In this document: positions 15,458-21,873 of the stretch, in pieces
How the letters are laid out: each line of letters begins with the position of its first letter
Numbering within the stretch: the first letter of the stretch is position 1
Assembly: GCA_903929065.1 (NCBI GenBank)
Contig: CAIYTJ010000360.1
Span: 1-21,873, forward strand
Direction of reading: 5' to 3'
Length of the DNA stretch: 21,873 bases
DNA from: an uncultured Bacteroidales bacterium
Lineage (GTDB): Bacteria; Bacteroidota; Bacteroidia; Bacteroidales; Paludibacteraceae
Made by a program: the position numbers and the translations under genes
Notes under the pieces: model-generated
What the model was told of the DNA's origin: nothing
What the model saw: the letters and a program-made list of their open reading frames with translations, nothing else
Databases searched by the model: none

Positions 15458-16936
15458 ATGAACATACAAATTAAACATTATAGTTCGGATTACGACCCGT
15501 CAGTTTGCAGGAATCGATGGCTGAACCCGTTGATTTTATTTATTGTACTGATTTTTCCCGTTCAATTCATGTATTCTCAATCCGATTCATTGATGAATTA
15601 CCTGGAAATAGCCGCAAAAAATAACCCGACGGTTTTGCAGCGGTACAATGAATATCAGGCGGCGTTACAGAAAGTGCCACAAGTAGGCGGTATGCCCGAT
15701 CCGCAACTGGAGTTGGGTGTTTTCCTGAGTCCGATGGAACTGGTTGCAGGTAATCAGGTGGCAGATATTAAACTAATGCAAATGTTTCCGTGGTTTGGCG
15801 TGCTGAAAAATGCAAAAGACGAGATGAGTCTGATGGCGAAAGGCAAATACGAACTTTTCAGGGATGCCAAGTTGCAGGTGTTTTACGATGTTCAGCGAAC
15901 GGCCTATGAGTTGCAAAAAAACCGCCTGCAAATCCGGTTTTCGGAAAAGAACCTCGAAATTTTAAAAACCATTGAACGGTTGGCTATTGTAAAATTCAGA
16001 ACAGGCGGAAGTTCATCAGCCGGAGGAACAAATAAATCAAATGTTCCAACACAGCAAAACAATTCTCTGGGTTCGTCAGGAATGTCAACGGGAGGAATGA
16101 ATAGTAATTCAGGCTCCACCCGAACCCAAACAGCCGCTCCCATGCCAACTTCGAATACCATGGGCTCTTCTGCGGGCGGTTCGGGATTGGTTGATTTATA
16201 CAATATTCAACTGGAAACAGGCGAATTGGAGAACAATATCGCCCTGCTGAAAAGCCAGCAAACCACGATTTCGGCCCGATTCAACACGTACCTGAACCGA
16301 CCTTTGCAGTCGGCGGTTTCATTGCCCGACACGCTGAAAACAGATTCTATAGGAATGGCTTATTTATCGGTTTCGGATTCGGCCATTTTCAAAAATCCGA
16401 TGTTGGGAATGCTGAAATACGAACAACAATCGCTGGATGCCCGTACCCGCATGCAGAAACAAATGGGACTGCCGATGGTGGGGTTGGGAGTGAATTATTC
16501 CGTCATAACCAAAAGCGAAATGTCTACATCGCCCATGAACGGCCAATCTATGATCATGCCTATGCTGACGGTGACCTTGCCCATTTACCGCAGGAAATAC
16601 AACGCCATGCAGGCTGAAACCAAATTTCTGAAAACGGCTTCGGAACAAAATTATCAGGCAACTGCGAATGCTTTGCAAAGTGAGTATTACGAAGCCAGAC
16701 AATTGTATTTCGATGCTCAGCGGCGCATAAAATTGTTCGAAAACCAAACGCAACTGGCGCAGCAATCGCTGAATATTCTGATCAAGAATTTTTCGGTATC
16801 CGGTTCAGGTCTGACCGAAATTTTGGGATTAGGCCGGCAAGTGCTCGATTATCAGTTCAAACGGATAGAAGCCATAACCGATTTTAACACTGCCATTGCG
16901 TGGATAAAACGATTGAAAACGACCCCTAACCCCTAA
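15458..16936 (+). CDS. TolC/CusC-family outer membrane efflux protein
   Basis: The outer-membrane channel partner of the CusA/CusB pump, 492 residues. An N-terminal hydrophobic export segment lies at about 22-40 (long polar n-region, cleavage near YSQS). The outer-membrane efflux repeat then has long helices at about 42-182 (PQVGGMPDPQLELGVFLSP, MQMFPWFGVLKNAKDEM) and 244-490. The halves are separated by an unusual low-complexity insert at about 183-243, rich in Ser, Gly, Asn and Thr with five Met. Several Met-rich patches follow (SEMSTSPMNGQSMIMPM at 353-369). The last residues TTPNP and the stop are encoded by a GC-rich interspersed repeat, so the native C-terminus may have been altered. 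It lies between cusA and the adaptor gene. Confidence 0.9.
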   Translation: MNIQIKHYSSDYDPSVCRNRWLNPLILFIVLIFPVQFMYSQSDSLMNYLEIAAKNNPTVLQRYNEYQAALQKVPQVGGMPDPQLELGVFLSPMELVAGNQVADIKLMQMFPWFGVLKNAKDEMSLMAKGKYELFRDAKLQVFYDVQRTAYELQKNRLQIRFSEKNLEILKTIERLAIVKFRTGGSSSAGGTNKSNVPTQQNNSLGSSGMSTGGMNSNSGSTRTQTAAPMPTSNTMGSSAGGSGLVDLYNIQLETGELENNIALLKSQQTTISARFNTYLNRPLQSAVSLPDTLKTDSIGMAYLSVSDSAIFKNPMLGMLKYEQQSLDARTRMQKQMGLPMVGLGVNYSVITKSEMSTSPMNGQSMIMPMLTVTLPIYRRKYNAMQAETKFLKTASEQNYQATANALQSEYYEARQLYFDAQRRIKLFENQTQLAQQSLNILIKNFSVSGSGLTEILGLGRQVLDYQFKRIEAITDFNTAIAWIKRLKTTPNP

Positions 16937-16970
16937 AGGGGGACAAGGAAACCCAAAACCCCAAAAGGGG
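16923..16970. repeat. GC-rich interspersed hairpin repeat overlapping the tolC stop
   Basis: CCCCTAACCCCTAAAGGGGG starts at 16923, with CCCC (16930-16933) pairing to GGGG (16938-16941). A second hairpin, CCCCAAAAGGGG, is at 16959-16970. It is the same family as the element at 4065-4098. The tolC stop codon TAA (16934-16936) sits in the first hairpin loop. Confidence 0.8.
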
Positions 16971-16993
16971 CTTTAGGACGCAGTTATTTAAAA

Positions 16994-17077
16994 AAGTCCG
17001 AAGGACTTGAATGTGAATAACCCCCGGTAAAACTGGGGGATGAGAGTAAAAACATAAACTCAACCCCGGAGGGGTTG
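16994..17077. repeat. Composite of three hairpins upstream of the adaptor gene
   Basis: Three successive stem-loops fill the tolC-adaptor gap: AAGTCC-GAA-GGACTT (16994-17008), CCCCCGGT-AAA-ACTGGGGG (17021-17039) and CAACCCC-GGA-GGGGTTG (17061-17077). The last ends 18 nt before the ATG. Short loops and GC-rich arms in an AT-rich genome suggest an interspersed repeat element. It would be in the leader of the adaptor mRNA, where it might protect RNA ends or cut read-through from cusA-tolC. Confidence 0.8.
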
Positions 17078-17095
17078 AATAAAGGAAAATAAAAA

Positions 17096-18331
17096 ATGAA
17101 AAAACTATTTTCAAACAAATACCTTCGCTCTGCTATATTGGTTTTGGGCGGAATTCTGATAGGCTGGATATTTTTTCATCCATCAACAAAAAAAGATGAG
17201 AAACAAACTACCGAAAAGGCAAAAAAACAAATCTGGACTTGCTCCATGCATCCTCAAATAAAAGTGGATCATCCCGGAAAGTGCCCTATCTGTGCCATGG
17301 ATTTAATTCCGCTGGTGCAATCTGAAAGTGTAAAAGCCGATTCCACAGCTATTCATTTTACCAACGAAGCCATGCAACTGGCAAATGTTTCCACCAGCAT
17401 GGTTAGTAAAATTAAACCAGTGAAAGAAGTGCGTCTTTATGGAAAAGTTCAGGCCGACGAACGCTCCATGCAAAATCAGGTGGCTCATTTTTCCGGCCGG
17501 ATAGAAAAACTTTTCGTTAATTTTACCGGTGAAACCGTTCGTCAGGGGCAAACGTTGGCTATCATTTTTTCACCCGAATTAGTTACCGCACAGCAAGAAT
17601 TGCTTGAGGCAGCTAAATCAAAACAAACCCAGCCGGAAATTTATGAAGCTTCCAAAGAACGGCTTCACCATTGGATGCTGTCACCCGCGCAAATCGCCGG
17701 CATAGAAAATTCGGGCCGGGTAAAAACTAATTTCGAAGTGATCTCGAATACTTCCGGCATTGTGACCGCTAAACGCGTCAATGCGGGTGATCATGTTTCG
17801 GAGGGCGACGTGTTATTCGATGTGGCGAATCTTTCCAGCGTGTGGGTGATGTTCGATGCCTACGAAAATGATTTCCCGTTTCTGCGCATCGGGAATAATA
17901 TTTCTTTCACGGTTCAGGCATTGCCGGGAACTAATTTTGCAGGAGCAATAAAATTTATTGATCCGGTCATTGATCCGAATACGCGTGTTGCAAAGGTGCG
18001 TGTTGAAATTGGGAATGCCGGCGGAAAACTAAAACCCGAAATGTTTGTCAACGGAATTGTGCGTGCCAATCTCGACCAATACCGTGATAAATTAGTTATT
18101 CCGCGTTCCGCGGTGTTGTGGACAGGCAAACGCTCCATCGTCTACGTGAAACAACCGGGAACCAACGAATCTGTTTTCAAAATGCGCGAAGTGGAACTGG
18201 GACCAATGCTCGGAAACAGTTATGTGATTCTCAATGGACTCTCCGAAGGCGAGGAAATTGTGACCGAAGGAACTTTTGACGTGGATGCCGCAGCGCAACT
18301 GGAAGGGAAGCCGAGTATGATGGAAAGGTGA
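17096..18331 (+). CDS. cusB: CusB-type RND periplasmic adaptor with N-terminal metal-binding domain
   Basis: A 411-residue membrane-fusion protein linking the CusA pump to the outer-membrane channel. There is one TM anchor at about 12-27 (AILVLGGILIGWIFF). A heavy-metal-binding domain follows: WTCSMHPQI at 47-55 and PGKCPICAMDLIPL at 60-73, with C49, M51, H52, C63, C66 and M68 as likely ligands. Then come the beta-barrel, lipoyl and helical-hairpin parts: VRLYGKVQADE, GRIEKLFVNFTGETVRQGQTL, SPELVTAQQELLEA, GDHVSEGDVLFDVANLSSVWVMFDAYENDF, and VIDPNTRVAKVRVEIGN. The gene is 159 nt after tolC, across a block of hairpins. The order cusA-tolC-cusB differs from E. coli cusCFBA. Confident of the family; Cu/Ag specificity is inferred. 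Confidence 0.93.
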   Translation: MKKLFSNKYLRSAILVLGGILIGWIFFHPSTKKDEKQTTEKAKKQIWTCSMHPQIKVDHPGKCPICAMDLIPLVQSESVKADSTAIHFTNEAMQLANVSTSMVSKIKPVKEVRLYGKVQADERSMQNQVAHFSGRIEKLFVNFTGETVRQGQTLAIIFSPELVTAQQELLEAAKSKQTQPEIYEASKERLHHWMLSPAQIAGIENSGRVKTNFEVISNTSGIVTAKRVNAGDHVSEGDVLFDVANLSSVWVMFDAYENDFPFLRIGNNISFTVQALPGTNFAGAIKFIDPVIDPNTRVAKVRVEIGNAGGKLKPEMFVNGIVRANLDQYRDKLVIPRSAVLWTGKRSIVYVKQPGTNESVFKMREVELGPMLGNSYVILNGLSEGEEIVTEGTFDVDAAAQLEGKPSMMER

Positions 18332-18424
18332 GAGTTAATTTTAAAATTAACAAACACCATAAAAGTCAAAAACATAAATTCATTGATATTGTTATTTCAG
18401 TATAAACCATAAAATTAATCAAAA

Positions 18425-18679
18425 ATGAAGACAAAATTTTTTTATTCGCTTATGCTAGTAGCAGCATTCGCATTTGCCGGATCGGCTTTCAATACGGTGT
18501 ACTGCCAAATTCCTCAAACCACCGACACTAAACCCAAAACAGTGAAGTATACCTGTCCGATGCATCCGGAAGTAGTGGCGAATAAGCCCGGAAAATGTCC
18601 GAAATGCGGTATGGCGTTGGTTGAAAAAAAGGAAGTGAAGAAAGACACAACAAAGAAAGAAAAAGAAATGCTAAGGTAA
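18425..18679 (+). CDS. Small secreted heavy-metal-binding domain protein
   Basis: An 84-residue protein with a signal peptide (about 1-27, possibly ending AFAGSA or at VYC). A single heavy-metal-binding domain follows: YTCPMHPEV at 42-50 and PGKCPKCGMALVEK at 55-68. The likely ligands C44, M46, H47, C58, C61 and M63 match the domain at the N-terminus of the adjacent CusB-type adaptor. The C-terminus is a Lys/Glu-rich tail. It is probably a periplasmic Cu/Ag-binding chaperone working like E. coli CusF, though unrelated in fold. It is the last gene of the locus. A perfect 18-bp palindrome GTTAATTTTAAAATTAAC lies in the 93-nt gap before it (18334-18351). Confidence 0.9.
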   Translation: MKTKFFYSLMLVAAFAFAGSAFNTVYCQIPQTTDTKPKTVKYTCPMHPEVVANKPGKCPKCGMALVEKKEVKKDTTKKEKEMLR

Positions 18680-18701
18680 TTAAATGTGCTCAAAGAAATG
18701 A

Positions 18702-18733
18702 AAATGACCGCTGGCTTATGCTTGCGGTCATTT
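18702..18733. terminator. Hairpin terminator between convergent genes
   Basis: AAATGACCGC (18702-18711) and GCGGTCATTT (18724-18733) form a perfect 10-bp stem around a 12-nt loop. It lies between the metal-binding protein gene (plus) and the DUF4861 gene (minus), which converge here. The T-tract after it is weak (TTTGTTTGTT), and the minus-strand side is A/T-rich. Confidence 0.7.
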
Positions 18734-18752
18734 GTTTGTTAGTTGAAAGATT

Positions 18753-19943
18753 CTATTTCACCACCACTGGTTCCAAAGCTGCATTCCATTTCTTTAAATA
18801 TCCAAAGAATTGTTCAGATGAAGTAAACGGATCTTTTTCTTCCTTGCGGGCGGCAGCAGTAAAGTAAAAACGAATCGTTTCGCCTTTGTGGTAAGGCATC
18901 AGCACCAGGTTATTCAATCCTTCTGCCACGGTTTTCTTTACATACATTTTAGGCACACTTACGCCCAATCCTACGGTTTGCATTTCGTATTTCACGGTGT
19001 CAGTCACCGGAAAATCCGTTCCCCACGAACCTACAAGTCCTTTATTGTCACTCATGGTTGGTCCCGATTTAATTCCCTGCACACCGGTAGCCAGCGTTTC
19101 AATATCTTCCGAAGCACGAATTTCGCAAATACCGTCGCGATGGCGGGCATACATGATATAACGAACCGTCATGTTGATTTTTTTGCCTTCATATTGCCAG
19201 CCTTCCACTTCGCTTTCCACCACAGTGCGGAGTTTTCCGGTTGCCACAATGCGTTGCGTGCGTTTGTCAAACTTCTCAATGTGCGTGGCTTTCTTTCCGT
19301 TCCAGCCTTTTACGGTTCCCACGCCAACTAAATCGAAAACACGAATCACATCGTCTCCATAACCGGCAGCAGCCTGTTCGTCGGTAGGATACCATTCGGT
19401 AGCGGCGAGTTCAAGTTGTTGCTTTTTCTTGCCATAAAGGTCAATCGTGCTTTTATTGTCGAAATAAATGCGGTAAGCTATAAGTGCCGACTCGAAAGCC
19501 ACTCCGTGATGGTGCATTTTATTATACATATCGTTTTTGGTGGACGACATTTCTTGTACAAATTGAAATTTACCATCTTTATCTTTCAAAATTAAATCGG
19601 TATAAACTTCAGTGGGAAAATTTTCGCGCTGGCTTGGAGGAATGGTTTTCAGAGTCACCTGTCGTGTTTGCCCTGCCTGCAAATCGAGCAGAAAAACCAG
19701 TTCATCGGCAACTCCATCTTTATTCAAATCATCAATCTGGCTGCTGATTTGCTTACCATCTACATAAACCGCTAGGTCGGTACGTTTCTTTTCAGAAATC
19801 GTTTTGAATTTATTCAGCACCACTACTACCGGTGCATTTTTAAGTTCTGATTTGTTCGGATTGGTTACTTTAAGCGTAATGGTTTCAGCCGACAGCATTG
19901 AAATGCTGAGTAGGAGTGAGGCAATAAGGAATTTTGTTTTCAT
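18753..19943 (-). CDS. DUF4861 family secreted protein
   Basis: A 396-residue exported protein with a clear signal peptide (MKTKFLIASLLLSISMLSA, about 1-19). The body begins with a beta-rich domain (ITLKVTNPNKSELKNAPVVV, DLNKDGVADELVFLLDLQAGQ). It continues with the stretch around HHHGVAFESALIAYRIYFDN, IDLYGKK, GYGDDVIRVFDLVGVGTVKGW and TMSDNKGLVGSWGTDFP that I associate with DUF4861. Members are usual in Bacteroidota, often near polysaccharide-utilisation genes; the biochemical function is not established. Here it is beside an RND permease and a GyrI-like gene instead. The HHH near residue 147 and several conserved Asp residues could bind metal or sugar. No promoter was recognised in the 75-nt gap upstream, so it may be co-transcribed. 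Confidence 0.75.
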   Translation of the reverse strand: MKTKFLIASLLLSISMLSAETITLKVTNPNKSELKNAPVVVVLNKFKTISEKKRTDLAVYVDGKQISSQIDDLNKDGVADELVFLLDLQAGQTRQVTLKTIPPSQRENFPTEVYTDLILKDKDGKFQFVQEMSSTKNDMYNKMHHHGVAFESALIAYRIYFDNKSTIDLYGKKKQQLELAATEWYPTDEQAAAGYGDDVIRVFDLVGVGTVKGWNGKKATHIEKFDKRTQRIVATGKLRTVVESEVEGWQYEGKKINMTVRYIMYARHRDGICEIRASEDIETLATGVQGIKSGPTMSDNKGLVGSWGTDFPVTDTVKYEMQTVGLGVSVPKMYVKKTVAEGLNNLVLMPYHKGETIRFYFTAAARKEEKDPFTSSEQFFGYLKKWNAALEPVVVK

Positions 19944-20018
19944 GATTGAATTGCTCTGTTAAAATTGTTAAGTAATTAAAAACCGGTTGTTTAGTTGTCG
20001 AAAAATTTCAAATAAAGA

Positions 20019-20603
20019 TCATTTTATTCTGATAATTTTTACTTCATCCTCTTTCTTAACAACTTCTTTGCGATAAATTATGTTATTAGTTTGTGTGTCA
20101 TAGATTTCCATAATCGGACCTTTTTCGGAATAACCATTGTCTTTTACAAATTTCATCATGGCTGGATACACTTTTAATATTCCAATCATTATTGACATTT
20201 GGCCTTTAAATGGAAATGCTGTGGTTATATAGTTAGTTTTAGGGCATGTTTTAATGTTAAATTTCGATCGTAGCCAGAAAACTTTGGATGTATCACACAT
20301 TTGTAAAATGCAACCTGCATCTGAATGAAGTTTGCTTTTTTCAACAACCTGAGGATTATCGTAGTAAATTCCAAAACCATTTAATGTTTTGATATTTTCC
20401 TGTTCCAAATCATATTTCAGTTTTCTGATTACATTGGCCGTTTGGCCATAATCCCCTTTGATTTCCTGATAAACTAACTTTTCGCCACCTTCTCCTTTAA
20501 CCTGAAATTCAACTTTAGAATTGCCTCCGTAATAAATATAAATTCCAACCAAAACCAGAACCAGACAAATAATTACCCCTAAAATAATTTTAATTGCTTT
20601 CAT
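20019..20603 (-). CDS. Membrane-anchored GyrI-like domain protein
   Basis: A 194-residue protein with one N-terminal transmembrane helix at about 4-25 and a C-terminal domain resembling the GyrI-like (AraC effector-binding) fold. It shows paired motifs such as KLVYQEIKGDYGQTANVIRKL (42-62) and KTLNGFGIYYDNPQ (72-85), then SDAGCIL at 94-100, and the second half ITTAFPFKGQMSIM and AMMKFVKDNGYSEKGPIMEIYD. There is no DNA-binding domain, so it is not a regulator of the usual AraC or MerR kind. The domain binds small, often cationic, hydrophobic molecules in other proteins. It starts 40 nt after the RND permease stop, suggesting co-transcription and perhaps sensing or binding of the pump substrate. 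The fold assignment is by pattern only. Confidence 0.65.
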   Translation of the reverse strand: MKAIKIILGVIICLVLVLVGIYIYYGGNSKVEFQVKGEGGEKLVYQEIKGDYGQTANVIRKLKYDLEQENIKTLNGFGIYYDNPQVVEKSKLHSDAGCILQMCDTSKVFWLRSKFNIKTCPKTNYITTAFPFKGQMSIMIGILKVYPAMMKFVKDNGYSEKGPIMEIYDTQTNNIIYRKEVVKKEDEVKIIRIK

Positions 20604-20643
20604 AATATTTAATTTAAGATATTGATAAACTGTATTTTGTGAA

Positions 20644-21873
20644 CTATTTTCGATAAACCAGTTTCAGGAAACTTGGTAAAACTACCAGCAACAGTGGCAA
20701 TGCAACTAGTAATCCGCCGATCACCGCAATGGCCAACGGTTGATGCATTTGAGCACCGGTACCAATTCCCAATGCTAATGGAATTAAAGCCACAATGGCT
20801 CCGCTGGCCGTCATCAGTTTCGGACGAAGGCGTGCGGAAATGGAATAAATCAATGCATGATTTACGGTCGATTCTTTCAAAGCCATAAGGAATTGCTGGA
20901 TAGTAAAAATACAATTTTCACCAATTATCCCGACAATCATAATTAGTCCCGTGTAACTTCCGACGTTCAAAGGAGTGTTTGTTATAAATAATGCAATCAC
21001 ACCACCTGCAACTCCCAACGTACTGATAAAAATAACAGTGAGTGAAAGTTTCAAATCCTTAAACATAAACAGTACAACCGTGAAAACCAATAAAGCAGCG
21101 ATTAAAAGTATTCTCAGCAATTCCGAGAAAGATTGTTGCTGTTCGGCATACGAACCGCCGTATTCAATTTGATACGAAGATGGAAGTGTGATTTTGTTCA
21201 ACTTTTTCTGAATGTCTTTCATGGTACTTCCCAAATCGCGGTTGTTGAGGCGAGCGGTCACCACGCCCATCGTTTGCAGGTTTTCTCGTTCAATTTCCGT
21301 TACTCCGCTCAGAATATTGAAATCGGCCATTTGGTTCACCGGAATATAATCGCCGGTTGGAATGCAAACTTTGGCTTCCTTCATTTTTTCAATTGGTGTC
21401 TTATTATTTTGCGGATAAATCATCCGAATATCCGTCAATTGTTCTTTTTCAGGAATGGAACCAATAACCAAACCTGAAATATATGTTTCCATTTGTGCCT
21501 GCAAATCCGCCGGATTCATTCCGTATTGTTTCAGCTTTTCTTCTTTCGGCAGGATTTTCAACATCGGACCGGCCACCACAATTCCATCAAAAACATCGGC
21601 CGTTCCTTCAATGGTTTTCAACGAATCTGCAACCTGTTTGGAAAGTTCCTGAAGTTTTTGGTTATTATCACCAAATATTTTTATTTCAATGGGTTGAGTG
21701 CTGGCCATCAAATCGCCAAGCATATCCGAAATTACCTGTCCGAAATCGACTTTCAGTGCCGGAAGTGCTTTTTCAACCTTTACACGAATATCGTTCGAAA
21801 CTTCTTCGGTTGTTTTGTCGCGTTTGTTTTTTAATTCTATCAAATAATCTCCACGGTTAGGTTCGGTAATGAA
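20644..21873 (-). CDS. RND efflux permease, C-terminal part (runs off window)
   Basis: The minus-strand frame is open to the right edge (its visible N-terminal end reads FITEPNRGDYLIELK), so the start lies outside the window. About 410 residues are seen, the second half of a roughly 1000-residue inner-membrane pump. It contains the second porter subdomains (DMLGDLMASTQPIEIKIFGD, YGMNPADLQAQM, VTARLNNRDLGSTMKDIQ, YQIEYGGSYAEQQQSFSELL), then TM8-TM12 with FKDLKLSLTVIF, GSYTGLIMIVGIIGENCIF and RLRPKLMTASGAIVALIPLALGIG. It is clearly distinct from the CusA of this window and shorter in this region, with no methionine cluster. The substrate is unknown; a drug, bile-salt or metal are all possible. 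A GyrI-like gene follows it 40 nt downstream. Confidence 0.9.
   Translation of the reverse strand, partial: FITEPNRGDYLIELKNKRDKTTEEVSNDIRVKVEKALPALKVDFGQVISDMLGDLMASTQPIEIKIFGDNNQKLQELSKQVADSLKTIEGTADVFDGIVVAGPMLKILPKEEKLKQYGMNPADLQAQMETYISGLVIGSIPEKEQLTDIRMIYPQNNKTPIEKMKEAKVCIPTGDYIPVNQMADFNILSGVTEIERENLQTMGVVTARLNNRDLGSTMKDIQKKLNKITLPSSYQIEYGGSYAEQQQSFSELLRILLIAALLVFTVVLFMFKDLKLSLTVIFISTLGVAGGVIALFITNTPLNVGSYTGLIMIVGIIGENCIFTIQQFLMALKESTVNHALIYSISARLRPKLMTASGAIVALIPLALGIGTGAQMHQPLAIAVIGGLLVALPLLLVVLPSFLKLVYRK

Overview
The window looks like a chromosomal segment of a Bacteroidota bacterium, probably Bacteroidales or a close relative. The signs are several matches to the Bacteroidota -7 promoter element TAnnTTTG, few Shine-Dalgarno sequences, and phylum-typical proteins such as a DUF4861 protein, a HYC_CC_PP-like protein and a long CusA. 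These assignments come from reading motifs, not from database searches.

Layout. (1) 203-2752, plus strand: a PLP-dependent aminotransferase with its own promoter and terminator, then the translation operon infC-rpmI-rplT. infC most likely starts at a non-canonical ATA codon behind an unusually strong Shine-Dalgarno sequence. A perfect bidirectional terminator at 2771-2811 separates this from (2) 2837-7875, minus strand: acnA-gltA-icd, the oxidative arm of the TCA cycle from oxaloacetate plus acetyl-CoA to 2-oxoglutarate, read from a good promoter just upstream of acnA. (3) 7876-10038: a repeat-bearing, possibly MITE-like gap, a pirin-family cupin protein (minus), and a DsbA/FrnE-type oxidoreductase (plus) broken by a frameshift at a T8 run where the second active-site cysteine should be.

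(4) 10197-18679, plus strand: a copper/silver-type efflux locus. In order it holds a HYC_CC_PP-like secreted protein, a secreted HMA-domain protein, a CusA-type HME-RND pump, a TolC/CusC outer membrane channel with a Ser/Gly/Asn/Met-rich insert, a CusB-type adaptor with an N-terminal metal-binding domain, and a small secreted protein with the same metal-binding domain. Together these would bind metal in the periplasm and expel it across the outer membrane. No regulator is present in the window.

(5) 18753-21873, minus strand: the C-terminal part of a second RND permease (running off the right edge), a membrane-anchored GyrI-like protein, and a secreted DUF4861 protein.

The most unusual signal is in the gaps of the metal locus. 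Between cusA and tolC lies an array of about fourteen diverged units with an exact 21-bp period and no indels, containing a higher-order duplication at nine periods (189 bp). Other gaps hold TGTGCCAAT repeats, TTTGCGT repeats and families of short GC-rich hairpins, one of which supplies the last codons of tolC.
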